A DNA stretch of 64,000 nt. Source: Plantibacter elymi (nom. nud.). Its GTDB lineage: Bacteria > Actinomycetota > Actinomycetes > Actinomycetales > Microbacteriaceae. The notes below the pieces were generated by a model. The model made no database searches. It worked only from the letters and a program-made list of their open reading frames with translations, and was not told the origin of the DNA. Positions 32,626 to 40,211 of this stretch are shown here, in pieces (position 1 is the stretch's first letter; each line of letters begins with the position of its first letter). The DNA is taken from NCBI RefSeq assembly GCF_900177795.1, contig NZ_FXWJ01000005.1, forward strand, positions 124,001 to 188,000. The letters are read 5' to 3'. The position numbers and the translations under genes are program-made.

Positions 32626-34060
32626 CGATGGGCCTCTCTTCGGGTCGTTTGAACAGCTGGCCGCTCTGACTCGCGGCCACGGCTGCAGCGAGTGTCACTG
32701 TACCAACGCGGCCCAGGAACATGGTGACGGCGAGGACGTACACCCCGGCGTCGGGCAGGTCCGCGACGAGTCCGGTGCTCAGCCCGACGGTCGCGAAGGC
32801 GGAGATGACGTCGAACAGCACGTGGTCGAGCGGGGCCTTGGTCATCTGCAGGATGACGATCGTCGACAGGGCGACGATCGTCGCACCCCAGAGGACGACG
32901 CTCACCGCGACGCGGAGCACGTCCTGCGGGATCCGGCGGCGGAAGACCTCCACGCCCTCGCGGCCCCGGGCCTCCGCGAACGCCGCCAGGAACAGGACGG
33001 CGAGCGTCGTGACCTTGATCCCGCCGGCGGTCGAGGCGGAACCACCGCCGATGAACATGAGCATGTCGGCGACGAGCAGGGTCGAGCCGTTGAGGTCGCC
33101 GATGTCCACGGTGGAGAAGCCGCCCGACCGCGTCATGGCCGACAGGAAGAACCCCTGGAAGATCGTGTCCCAGAGGTTCCACTTGTTCCAGGTCTCGGGG
33201 TTGTTGAACTCGAGCAGGATGAACGCGAGCGCCCCGGCGAAGAACAGGATGATCGTCGTGACGAGCGTGAGCTTGACGTGCAGCGACCATCGGCTCGGCC
33301 GACGGAAGTTCCGGCTCAGTGCGTAGATGACCGGGAAGCCGATGCTGCCGAGGAAGACCCCGAGCATGAGGATGCTGAGGAACCAGTAATCGTTCTCGAA
33401 GGCCGCGAGGCCCTCGGCGTTCGGCGTGAAGCCGGTGTTGGTGAAGGCCATGGCCGCGTAGTAGACGCTGTTCCAGGCGGCGTCCCAGGGGTTGATGCCG
33501 TCGAGCAGCATGCGCGGGAAGAGCAGGACCGCCAGAGCCGCCTCGATCACGAGGGCGCTGACGGCGACGGTGACGAGCAGGTTGCCGATCTCCCCGAGGC
33601 GGACCGCCTGACCCTCGGCCACGGGACCGTGGTGCGACCGCAGGGGGTTCGTGTCGCTCGCCGCCATGAGCTTCTGGCGGAGCCCGAGTCGTCGGGCGAT
33701 CACGAACCCGAGGATCGAGGCCAGAGTCAAGACGCCGAGGGCGCCGATCTGGACGCCGATGAACACGAGCACGTGACCGAACAGCGACCAGTGCGTGGCC
33801 ATGTCGACGGTCGAGAGCCCGGTGACGCAGATGACGGAGACGGCGGTGAAGAGGGCGTCGGCGATCGGGGTCACCTGGCGGTCGGCGCTCGCGATGGGGA
33901 GCGAGAACAGCATCGTGAAGACGAAGATCAGGAAGCTGAACACGAGGATGGCGAACCGGGAGGTCGACTTCGCGGCGAAGTCGCTGACGGCTTCCCTGAC
34001 CCTCGCGAGGCCGTGGCGCACGATGATCTCGGGACGACGCCCCATGGCATTGCCGCTCAT
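32618..34060 (-). CDS. Potassium uptake membrane subunit (TrkH/KtrB family)
   Basis: A 480-residue K+ translocating protein with about ten membrane helices. The four degenerate selectivity-filter regions can be seen: AVSVICVTGLST, FTNTGFTPN, MTRSGGFSTVD and AFATVGLSTGL. FIGGGSASTAGGIKVTTLAV is the family's conserved loop. The ATG at 34060 follows GAGGGG by 4 bases; an ATG at 34045 is a weaker alternative. It forms an overlapping operon with the RCK subunit. It is divergent from an ArsR-type regulator gene, 72 bases away, which might control it. Confidence 0.93.
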   Translation of the reverse strand: MSGNAMGRRPEIIVRHGLARVREAVSDFAAKSTSRFAILVFSFLIFVFTMLFSLPIASADRQVTPIADALFTAVSVICVTGLSTVDMATHWSLFGHVLVFIGVQIGALGVLTLASILGFVIARRLGLRQKLMAASDTNPLRSHHGPVAEGQAVRLGEIGNLLVTVAVSALVIEAALAVLLFPRMLLDGINPWDAAWNSVYYAAMAFTNTGFTPNAEGLAAFENDYWFLSILMLGVFLGSIGFPVIYALSRNFRRPSRWSLHVKLTLVTTIILFFAGALAFILLEFNNPETWNKWNLWDTIFQGFFLSAMTRSGGFSTVDIGDLNGSTLLVADMLMFIGGGSASTAGGIKVTTLAVLFLAAFAEARGREGVEVFRRRIPQDVLRVAVSVVLWGATIVALSTIVILQMTKAPLDHVLFDVISAFATVGLSTGLVADLPDAGVYVLAVTMFLGRVGTVTLAAAVAASQSGQLFKRPEERPIVG

Positions 34061-34120
34061 CTGACCCCTCAACACCTCAGGACTGCGCCGGAGGCAATGG
34101 TACTCCGTGCGCTCCATCAC

Positions 34121-34126
34121 TATCGT
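34121..34126 (+). promoter_or_regulatory. Leaderless -10 hexamer of the ArsR-type gene
   Basis: TATCGT lies 6 bases before the ATG at 34133. Confidence 0.55.
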
Positions 34127-34132
34127 TGGACC

Positions 34133-34537
34133 ATGGCCGACATTTTCGACGTGATCGCTGACACCACCAGGCGGGACATCCTCGCGCTGCTGCTCGAACG
34201 GCACGGTGGCACCGGGACGAGCGTCTCCGAGATCGTCGCGCAGCTCGGCCTCAGCCAACCGACGGTGTCGAAACACCTCAAGGTCCTGCGCGAAGCAGAG
34301 CTCGTGGAGGTACGCGAGGAGGGCCAGCACCGCTACTACAGCCTGGACTCGGCGCCGCTCGAGGATGTGGAGGACTGGCTCATCCCGTTCCTCAGCGTCG
34401 ACTATCAGGACGACGGTGTCGATTTCGCGGCGCTGTCGCTGCCGGACCAGGCCAAGGCGGTCGCGGGATCGGTCGGCAAGGTCGCTGCGGACGTGACCCA
34501 CGCCGTGCAGTCGGTCACGAAGAAGCTGCGCCCGTAG
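34133..34537 (+). CDS. ArsR/SmtB-family helix-turn-helix regulator
   Basis: A 134-residue regulator. Residues 1-90 are a winged helix of the ArsR type: MADIFDVIADTTRRDILALL, VSEIVAQLGLSQPTVSKHLK, VLREAELVEVREEGQHRYYSL. The metal-binding Cys motif of classical ArsR proteins is absent, so a metal ligand is unlikely. The C-terminal 45 residues (FAALSLPDQAKAVAGSVGKV and on) are an extra amphipathic helix. It is leaderless by the TATCGT hexamer. It is divergent from the K+ uptake operon. Confidence 0.88.
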   Translation: MADIFDVIADTTRRDILALLLERHGGTGTSVSEIVAQLGLSQPTVSKHLKVLREAELVEVREEGQHRYYSLDSAPLEDVEDWLIPFLSVDYQDDGVDFAALSLPDQAKAVAGSVGKVAADVTHAVQSVTKKLRP

Positions 34538-34662
34538 CCCGGCCCCATATCGTTCACACAGGGGATGTACAGGACGGCCGTCGGCCATCTAGAGTTGCCC
34601 TGCGGCGTTCCGGTCCTCGGAGCGCCGTTCAAGCGGGTTTCCAGAGGCGCAGGAGGGGTTCG

Positions 34663-34857
34663 ATGACGCAGGACACTGCCGACGTCCGCTTCCTCACCGT
34701 GGCCGAAGTCGCCGAGATGATGCGGGTGTCCAAGATGACCGTGTATCGCCTGGTGCATTCGGGGGAACTCCCGGCCATCCGGTTCGGGAAGTCGTTCCGG
34801 GTGCCGGAGACCGCCGTCGACGCCGTCCGGCAGCGCCCGGTCGCCGACGTCGGCTGA
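34663..34857 (+). CDS. Small excisionase-type (MerR-like) DNA-binding protein
   Basis: A 64-residue helix-turn-helix protein of the excisionase family: FLTVAEVAEMMRVSKMTVYR, then LVHSGELPAIRFGKSFRVPE. Almost the whole protein is the winged DNA-binding domain. The strong AGGAGGGG 4 bases before the ATG fixes the start. Despite the family name there is no integrase nearby. Similar lone proteins in actinobacteria are chromosomal regulators, sometimes grouped with BldC. Its target is unknown. Confidence 0.88.
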   Translation: MTQDTADVRFLTVAEVAEMMRVSKMTVYRLVHSGELPAIRFGKSFRVPETAVDAVRQRPVADVG

Positions 34858-34921
34858 GGCGTTTCCCGCTCCTAGCAGCCTGCAGGCGTACGGCGTGTGA
34901 ACGACGCGCGCTGCAATCGGC

Positions 34922-34927
34922 TAGACT
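34922..34927 (+). promoter_or_regulatory. Probable -10 for the 32-aa basic ribosomal-type gene
   Basis: TAGACT in the context CGGCTAGACTGG would start transcription near 34934, giving a leader of about 63 bases before the GTG at 34997. Unlike most genes here, this transcript has a leader and a Shine-Dalgarno sequence. Confidence 0.45.
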
Positions 34928-34996
34928 GGCAACAAGACTTGTTCTCTTCGGTCGCGATCCCTGCGGCCAAGCCCCCCAATTCTGTGAGGTAAATCC

Positions 34997-35095
34997 GTGG
35001 GTTCTGTTATCAAGAAGCGCCGCAAGCGTATGGCGAAGAAGAAGCACCGCAAGCTGCTTCGCAAGACCCGTCACCAGCGCCGCAACAAGAAGTAG
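34997..35095 (+). CDS. AURKAIP1/COX24 domain-containing small basic protein (ribosome-associated)
   Basis: A 32-residue peptide starting MGSVIKKRRKRMAKKKHRK and ending RRNKK, more than half Lys and Arg. It matches the short actinobacterial AURKAIP1/COX24-domain proteins, relatives of a mitochondrial small-subunit protein (mS38) that are found as an extra small-subunit component in actinobacterial ribosomes. The GTG start has GAGGT 8 bases upstream. It follows the excisionase-type gene in the same orientation, an arrangement common in actinobacteria. Confidence 0.9.
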   Translation: MGSVIKKRRKRMAKKKHRKLLRKTRHQRRNKK

Positions 35096-35329
35096 CCGGC
35101 TGCTCCGTTCGGAGCGCCTGACGACTCTTCGTCCACCGGAAGCGCCTGCCCATTGGGGTACGGCGCTTTCTGGCGTTGTCGAGGTGATCGTCTCGTTCGC
35201 CGGTCGTGGCGTGTGGGCTCCGTGGGTCGAGCGGCGTCGAGGTTCCTCCACAGGCGAGGCCGTACGGGACTGATCCACAGCGCGTCGCGGCACGCGGTCC
35301 GTCGTCCCGAGATCGTCGGCGGTCCTTCG

Positions 35330-35335
35330 TAGGTT
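35330..35335 (+). promoter_or_regulatory. Leaderless -10 hexamer of the gene at 35342
   Basis: TAGGTT lies 6 bases before the ATG at 35342. Confidence 0.5.
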
Positions 35336-35341
35336 CGTCGC

Positions 35342-35650
35342 ATGACCCGCGATCTCCCGCCAACCGTCCGCCGCAACCGACGCGAGCTCGCGTACCGGGT
35401 GCCGTTCGTCGTCGAACGAGACGACGCACCTCGCTATCGACTCCGGAACGTCGGTGACGAAGCCGTCCACTGGGTCGTGCTGCGCCTGATCGGGCCTGGA
35501 TTCCTCGCTCCACTGGAACCGTGTCGCCTGACGCCGGGGAGCGCCCTGGAGTTCGAGGTGTTGGGCACCGAGCTGGCCCGCGCGACCAGTGTGCAGGTGT
35601 CCTGGTTCCGTCCCGGTGGTCACCAGTACCTCTGGCGGGTCACCTTCTGA
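35342..35650 (+). CDS. Hypothetical protein (102 aa)
   Basis: Not recognised. It is a basic N terminus (MTRDLPPTVRRNRRELAYRV) followed by an all-beta-looking sequence (PRYRLRNVGDEAVHWVVLRL, SALEFEVLG, SVQVSWFRP, QYLWRVTF). No signal peptide or membrane helix is present. A TAGGTT hexamer at the leaderless spacing supports both the start and the reality of the gene. It converges on an XRE regulator gene 43 bases away. Confidence 0.65.
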   Translation: MTRDLPPTVRRNRRELAYRVPFVVERDDAPRYRLRNVGDEAVHWVVLRLIGPGFLAPLEPCRLTPGSALEFEVLGTELARATSVQVSWFRPGGHQYLWRVTF

Positions 35651-35692
35651 TGGACGCCAGCGGGTGGAGGGGAGTGGTCTCCGACGCGCGGG

Positions 35693-35992
35693 TCAGCGTT
35701 CCTGGTCGCGGCGAGCGGCCAGCAGATCGCGCGCCGTCAGCTTGTGCGCCCGCCCCGGGTACATGTCGGCGTTGAGGCCGGTGATGAACGGGGCCGGGTC
35801 GAGGTCGAGCGCGGTACTCAGTCGGACGAGCGTCTCCACGCTCGGGTGCACCTGCCCTCGCTCGATCTTGCCGATGTTCGTCCAGTGCATCCCGGCCAGC
35901 ACGCCCAGGTCCTCGAGGGTCAGCTGTCGCTCGTTGCGGGCGGCCCGCAACCGCTCGCCGAGGATGGTCGCGGCTTCCGAATGTGTAGGCAT
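35693..35992 (-). CDS. XRE-family helix-turn-helix regulator
   Basis: A 99-residue DNA-binding protein: LGERLRAARNERQLTLEDLG, VLAGMHWTNIGKIERGQVHP and VETLVRLSTALDLDPAPF form a standard five-helix Cro/CI-type domain (about residues 12-72). A short tail follows (YPGRAHKLTARDLLAARR). The ATG at 35992 is preceded by an in-frame GTG at 35995. The region upstream to the divergent glutaredoxin gene (192 bases) is moderately AT-rich. The target is unknown. Confidence 0.85.
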   Translation of the reverse strand: MPTHSEAATILGERLRAARNERQLTLEDLGVLAGMHWTNIGKIERGQVHPSVETLVRLSTALDLDPAPFITGLNADMYPGRAHKLTARDLLAARRDQER

Positions 35993-36171
35993 CACTCAAT
36001 GACAACGGACCTCGACCGGCGCATGCCAGAGTGTCTGAGTCCGGTGGATTCAACACATATGGTTCTCAACCCTGGGTTCAACGGCATCATCATCCCGGCA
36101 TCGTGTCAGATGTCTCCGTGAAACACCACATGTGTCGGCTCCCCGGACGTGCTGCGACCTCGGGCACCCCG

Positions 36172-36177
36172 TACAGT
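36172..36177 (+). promoter_or_regulatory. Leaderless -10 hexamer of the glutaredoxin gene
   Basis: TACAGT lies 7 bases before the GTG at 36185. It favours this start over the in-frame GTG at 36149. Confidence 0.5.
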
Positions 36178-36184
36178 TGAGGAG

Positions 36185-36445
36185 GTGTCCACTCTGCACG
36201 TCACGCTCATCGGCAAGCCCGGCTGTCACCTCTGCGACGACGCCCGTGCCGTGATCGACGAGGTGGTCGCAGGCCTCCCGTCCGACGGCCCGACGATCGA
36301 ACGCGAGGAGCTCTCGATCCTCGATGATCCCGCGCTCCACGACCGCCACTGGGAGGAGATCCCCGTCGTCCTCATCGACGGCAGGGTCCACAACTACTGG
36401 CGGATCGACCCCGACCGCCTGCGGTCCGCGTTGCTCGCCGACTGA
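36185..36445 (+). CDS. Glutaredoxin-like protein
   Basis: An 86-residue thioredoxin-fold protein with the redox motif C14-H-L-C17 in LIGKPGCHLCDDAR. The cis-Pro loop is in EEIPVVLIDGRVHNYW. It belongs to the glutaredoxin family (DUF836/YruB-like) common in actinobacteria and probably uses mycothiol or another thiol rather than glutathione, since actinobacteria generally lack the latter. It precedes a Dabb-domain gene by 40 bases. Confidence 0.85.
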   Translation: MSTLHVTLIGKPGCHLCDDARAVIDEVVAGLPSDGPTIEREELSILDDPALHDRHWEEIPVVLIDGRVHNYWRIDPDRLRSALLAD

Positions 36446-36485
36446 TCCGCACGTCCATCCATCCACATCGACCCTTGGGGGCCCA

Positions 36486-36794
36486 GTGACCATCCGCCAC
36501 ATCGTCAGTTGGAAGCTGGCAGCAACGGACGACGCCGAGCGCGACGCGGCGTTCGCCACGATGCAGTCCGAACTCGAGGCACTCGCCGGGTTCATGCCGG
36601 ACGACATCGAGCGCCTCCAGGTCGGACGCAACATCGCCTACCCCGAGAGCAACTGGGACGTCGTGCTGGTCGGTGACTACCCGAGCCTCGAAGCGCTGGA
36701 GCGGTACCAGGTCCACCCGGAGCACGTCCGCGTGGTGCAGATCGTCCGTCAGCTCGTCGTCGAGCGCTCCGCGGTCGACTTCCAGCTCGACTGA
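36486..36794 (+). CDS. Dabb (stress-responsive A/B barrel) domain protein
   Basis: A 102-residue dimeric alpha/beta-barrel domain: MTIRHIVSWKL, ELEALAGFMPDDIERLQVGRN, WDVVLVGDYPSLEALERYQVHPEH and VRQLVVERSAVDFQ. The His in the first strand and the YQVHPEH motif are characteristic. The biochemical role of most bacterial members is unknown. The GTG start has GGGGGCCCA upstream. It probably shares a transcript with the glutaredoxin gene. Confidence 0.88.
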   Translation: MTIRHIVSWKLAATDDAERDAAFATMQSELEALAGFMPDDIERLQVGRNIAYPESNWDVVLVGDYPSLEALERYQVHPEHVRVVQIVRQLVVERSAVDFQLD

Positions 36795-36812
36795 GCCCGG
36801 CGCCCGCAGGAC

Positions 36813-37589
36813 TCAGGCCATGACACCGACGGCGACGGTGCCGTCGAGCTCGTCGTCGCGGACGATCGACGCCGTGAGGCCCGCTGCCCGCATGAGCGCG
36901 GCGGTCTCGGGGGCCTGACGTTCGCTCGTCTCGATCAGGACGGCGCCGGTCGGCGCAAGCCAGTCCGGGGCCAGCGCGATGATCCGACGCTGCACGTCGA
37001 GACCGTCGGCACCACCGTCGAGGGCGATCGCGGCCTCGTGCTCCCGAGCCTCCGGGGGCATCGTCGCCATCGACGCCGTCGGGACATAGGGGGCGTTCGC
37101 GAGCAAGAGGTCGACGCGCCCCGCGAGCGCCCCGGGGAGCCCGTCGAACAGGTCTCCGGGCAGGGCGTGCCCACCGAGCGGCCCGAGGTTGCGTCGTGCG
37201 CAGTCCACCGCCGCGAGGTCGATGTCCGACGCCCAGACGTCGATCGGGTCGGGCGCCTCGGTGAGGAGGGCACTCCCGACAGCCGCGGCGCCGCAGCAGA
37301 GCTCGACGACCACCGAACCGTTCCGGAGGCGCGGCAGGGCGGCGTCGACCAGGAGCTCGGTCCGTCTCCTCGGCACGAAGACCCCGTCCTCGACGACCAC
37401 CCGGCGTCCTCGGAACGCGACCCAGCCGAGGACGTGTTCGAGCGGCCGGCCGGCGACCCGTGCCGCGACCATCCGTTCCAGTCGATCCGGATCGTCCGAC
37501 TCGGCGAGGAGCAGCGCCGCCTCGTCCTCGGCGAAGACGCACCCCGCCGCACGAAGGCGCAGGACCACGGATTCGGCGGTCGCGTTCAT
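36813..37589 (-). CDS. PrmC-related putative protein N5-glutamine methyltransferase
   Basis: A 258-residue SAM-dependent methyltransferase of the HemK/PrmC superfamily. The N-terminal helical domain contains GRPLEHVLGWVAFRGRRVVV, then VPRRRTELLVDAAL. The SAM-binding motif is VVELCCGAAAVGSAL and the usual catalytic NPPY is replaced by LLANAPYVPT. This altered motif marks a PrmC-related family distinct from true release-factor methyltransferases, so the substrate is uncertain. The ATG at 37589 lies 8 bases after GAGGGG. It is transcribed convergently to the Dabb gene. Confidence 0.85.
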   Translation of the reverse strand: MNATAESVVLRLRAAGCVFAEDEAALLLAESDDPDRLERMVAARVAGRPLEHVLGWVAFRGRRVVVEDGVFVPRRRTELLVDAALPRLRNGSVVVELCCGAAAVGSALLTEAPDPIDVWASDIDLAAVDCARRNLGPLGGHALPGDLFDGLPGALAGRVDLLLANAPYVPTASMATMPPEAREHEAAIALDGGADGLDVQRRIIALAPDWLAPTGAVLIETSERQAPETAALMRAAGLTASIVRDDELDGTVAVGVMA

Positions 37590-37678
37590 CTGGCTCACCC
37601 CTCGCTCACGTGCGAGGGCGCCGCACGGCCGGTGCGAGTCAGGCTACCGTCGCGTTCGGGCACGCACCAGAGCGGTGG

Positions 37679-38131
37679 TCAGAGCTGTTCTGCGGCGGCG
37701 AGCACGCCGGGCAGCCAGGCGAGCGCGACGTCCTTCTTGCGCTCGAACCCGCCGTCGTCGTGCAGACCGAACTCGCCGAAGCGGGTCGCGCCGTGCTCGG
37801 TGAGGATGGCGTCGAGCAGCGAGCTGCCCTGGTTGTACGTGTCCTCGTAACTGCTGTCGCCCAGCCCGAAGATGGCGTACCGGAGCCCGTCGAGCTCCAC
37901 GTCGGACTCCTCGAGCGCCTCGTAGAAGATCTGGCCGGTCTCACCGAGCAGGCCGTCGCCGTACGTCGAGGTGATGAAGATGTGGATCTCGTCGGTCGAC
38001 AGCTCGGCGGGGTCGACGTCGCCGAGGTCGACGACGCGCCACTGGTGCTGTGAGCCGATGGCCTTGCCGATGTCGCCGGCGAGGCGTTCGGCGTTGCCGG
38101 ATTCGGTCCCGTACAGGATGACGATCTGCAT
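37679..38131 (-). CDS. Flavodoxin-domain protein
   Basis: A 150-residue FMN-binding protein. The phosphate loop is LYGTESGNAERLA at about 7-19, followed by TSTYGDGLLGETG and the isoalloxazine-contacting FGLGDSSYEDTYNQG loop. The size fits stand-alone flavodoxins of the MioC type. It probably carries electrons for a reductase such as the FAD-dependent ferredoxin-NADP reductase encoded at the right end of the window, though this pairing is inference. It follows aspS by 18 bases on the same strand and is likely co-transcribed with it. Confidence 0.9.
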   Translation of the reverse strand: MQIVILYGTESGNAERLAGDIGKAIGSQHQWRVVDLGDVDPAELSTDEIHIFITSTYGDGLLGETGQIFYEALEESDVELDGLRYAIFGLGDSSYEDTYNQGSSLLDAILTEHGATRFGEFGLHDDGGFERKKDVALAWLPGVLAAAEQL

Positions 38132-38149
38132 GGCGTCCTTCTTGCGGGG

Positions 38150-39490
38150 TTACGGGGCGAGGCGGGTCGGGCCGCGGAACAGGTAGGTGACCTCGCGGAT
38201 GGAGGTCTCGTGCAGCATGAGCATGAGCACACGGGCGAGGCCCATGCCGAAGCCGCCATGCGCCGGGACGCCGTAGCGGAAGAAGTCGAGGTAGAACTCG
38301 AGCTCCTCGGGCTCCAGGCCCTTCTCCTTGGCCTGCTCGACGAGGACGTCGACGCGGTGTTCGCGCTGCGCGCCCGTGGAGATCTCGACGCCGTTGTAGA
38401 TGAGGTCGTAGCTGTTGGTGAGCGAACCGTCCTCGGCGTTGCGCATGTGGTAGAACGGCCGGATGCTCGACGCGTAGTCGGTCAGGAACACGAAGTCGTG
38501 ACCGAAGGTCTCCTTGACGTAGGCAGCGATCTGACGCTCGCCCTCGGGGTCCATGTCGTCGTCGGCGCGGGGGATCTCGTAGCCGCGCTCGGCGACGATG
38601 CGCTTGGCCTCGGCCAGCGGGATGCGCGGGAACGGACGGGACGGGACCTCGAGCTCGATGCCGAAGAGCTCGGCGATCTGCTCGCCGTGCTTCTCCTTGA
38701 CCGCCGTGAAGCCGGCGACGAGGAGCTCCTCGTGCAGCTGCATGACGTCCTCGTGGGATTCGATCCAGCTGATCTCGGCGTCGACGCTCGTGAACTCGGT
38801 CGCGTGTCGGCTGGTGAACGAGGGGTCGGCGCGGAATGCCGGTCCGACCTCGAACACCTTGCCGAAGCCGGCGGACTGCGCCATCTGCTTGAAGAACTGC
38901 GGCGACTGCGCAAGGTACGCCTTGCCCTCGAAGTAGTCGACCTCGAAGAGCTCGGCGCGCGACTCGCTCGCGCTGGCCATGAGCTTCGGGGTGTGGATCT
39001 CGATGAAGTCGTTGTCGATCCAGTACTGACGCAGGGCGTGCTCGAACGTGGTCTGGATGCGGAAGATCAAGGCCTGCTTCGGCTGCCGCAGGTCGAGGAA
39101 GCGCCAGTCGAGCCGCTTGTCGAGCGAGGAGTCCGCAGCGATCGGCGTCTCGGGGTTGGCCGCGGTGACGACCTCGAGCGTCGCGACCTTGACCTCGATG
39201 CCGCCGAGCTTGACGCGCTCGTCGTGCTTGAGCTCGCCGGTGACGGTGATGAAGGAGCCGTGTGCGAGGGCGGAGATGGCCTCGGTGGTGGCGAAGCGCT
39301 CGGCGGAGCCCTCGACCTCCGGGTCGACCTCGCGGACAGCCGGGTTCACCAGCTGGACGGCGCCGCTCTCGTCGCGGAGGACGACGAACTGCACCTTCTT
39401 CTGGTCGCGGACGGTCTCGACCCATCCGGAGACGGTGACGGGACCGTCGGACAGGGCGGCCAGGTTCTTCACAACGACGCGTTCACTCAC
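38150..39490 (-). CDS. aspS: Aspartyl-tRNA synthetase, archaeal-type short form (probably non-discriminating)
   Basis: A 446-residue class II synthetase. The N-terminal OB fold binds the anticodon (VSGWVETVRDQKKVQFVVLR). Motif 2 is FEVGPAFRADPSFTSRHATE, and motif 3 is GGFGMGLARVLMLML. At 446 residues it lacks the large GAD insertion of the usual bacterial AspRS (near 590) and resembles the archaeal/AspC-type enzyme used in many actinobacteria. These often also charge tRNA-Asn, with GatCAB converting the product; that is inferred here. The GTG start has TAAGCT exactly 6 bases upstream. Confidence 0.93.
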   Translation of the reverse strand: MSERVVVKNLAALSDGPVTVSGWVETVRDQKKVQFVVLRDESGAVQLVNPAVREVDPEVEGSAERFATTEAISALAHGSFITVTGELKHDERVKLGGIEVKVATLEVVTAANPETPIAADSSLDKRLDWRFLDLRQPKQALIFRIQTTFEHALRQYWIDNDFIEIHTPKLMASASESRAELFEVDYFEGKAYLAQSPQFFKQMAQSAGFGKVFEVGPAFRADPSFTSRHATEFTSVDAEISWIESHEDVMQLHEELLVAGFTAVKEKHGEQIAELFGIELEVPSRPFPRIPLAEAKRIVAERGYEIPRADDDMDPEGERQIAAYVKETFGHDFVFLTDYASSIRPFYHMRNAEDGSLTNSYDLIYNGVEISTGAQREHRVDVLVEQAKEKGLEPEELEFYLDFFRYGVPAHGGFGMGLARVLMLMLHETSIREVTYLFRGPTRLAP

Positions 39491-39496
39491 CCCGAC

Positions 39497-39502
39497 AGCT
39501 TA
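39497..39502 (-). promoter_or_regulatory. Leaderless -10 hexamer of aspS
   Basis: TAAGCT on the minus strand lies 6 bases before the GTG at 39490. Confidence 0.6.
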
Positions 39503-39563
39503 GCCGTCGCTCGTGGCTCGGACCTGGACGGAGGTCACGGTGAATCCGCAGCTTGGGGAAACG

Positions 39564-39569
39564 TACACT
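39564..39569 (+). promoter_or_regulatory. Leaderless -10 of the cytochrome c maturation operon
   Basis: TACACT lies 6 bases before the GTG at 39576. As the next four genes overlap, this is the only obvious promoter for the whole operon. Confidence 0.6.
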
Positions 39570-39575
39570 TGAAGG

Positions 39576-40211
39576 GTGGTAGCCGACCAGATCCATCTCG
39601 TGCGTCACGGCGAGGTGCACAATCCTTCTCGTGTGCTCTACGGTCGACTCCCCGCATTCCGACTGTCGGAGCTCGGCGAGCGCATGGCGCAGGCCGCCGC
39701 GGACGACCTCGTGAGCCGTGATCGCACGGTGGGTGCGCTCTACGCGTCGCCGCTGCAGCGCACCCAGGAGTCCGCAGCGCCGGTCGCCGCCGCGTTCGGC
39801 CTCGCCGTCGTCTCCGAGCCGCGCGTGATCGAACCGTTCAACGAGTTCGAGGGCAAGCGCATGAGCCGCGCCCTGAAGAACCCGCTCAACTGGCCCAAGC
39901 TCCGGAACCCGTCCCGCCCGAGCTGGGGCGAGCCGTACGCGTCGATCGTCAACCGCATGACCGCGGCCGTCGAGGACGCTTGGCGCGCGACGCCGTCGGG
40001 CGACGTCGTCATCGTCAGTCACCAGCTGCCGATCTGGATGCTGCACAGCTCCGTCGTCGGGGCGCCGTATCGTCACGACCCGCGGAAGCGGCGGTGCGCC
40101 CTGTCGAGCATCACCACCTTCGAGCGGACCGAGCAGGGCTTCGTCGAGGTCGGCTACGTCGATCCGGCCGCCCGTCTGTCGTCCGGCGCGACCGATGTCG
40201 GGGCCGTCTGA
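39576..40211 (+). CDS. Histidine phosphatase family protein
   Basis: A 211-residue phosphoglycerate-mutase-like phosphatase. The catalytic motif LVRHGEV (His10) is at the N terminus, ASPLQRTQESA holds the second Arg, and VIVSHQLPIW has the second His near 148. Family members act on diverse phosphomonoesters; the substrate is unknown. It starts the operon for cytochrome c maturation and shares one base with the TlpA-like gene (TGATG). This linkage recurs in actinobacteria, but the reason is unclear. Confidence 0.88.
   Translation: MVADQIHLVRHGEVHNPSRVLYGRLPAFRLSELGERMAQAAADDLVSRDRTVGALYASPLQRTQESAAPVAAAFGLAVVSEPRVIEPFNEFEGKRMSRALKNPLNWPKLRNPSRPSWGEPYASIVNRMTAAVEDAWRATPSGDVVIVSHQLPIWMLHSSVVGAPYRHDPRKRRCALSSITTFERTEQGFVEVGYVDPAARLSSGATDVGAV

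Noticed and set aside
32255-34537. A 760-codon open frame running antisense through trkH.
   Set aside because: Only the last 134 codons (ArsR-type regulator from 34133) are real. The rest is a high-G+C shadow of the potassium transporter gene.
34663-34857. Excisionase-type gene as a sign of an integrated element.
   Set aside because: No integrase, attachment-site repeat or composition change flanks it, and its neighbours are housekeeping genes.
38210-39721. Long plus-strand frame opposite aspS.
   Set aside because: It is a complementary-strand shadow rich in Val, Glu and Arg, with no family motif. The aspS frame has all class II synthetase motifs.
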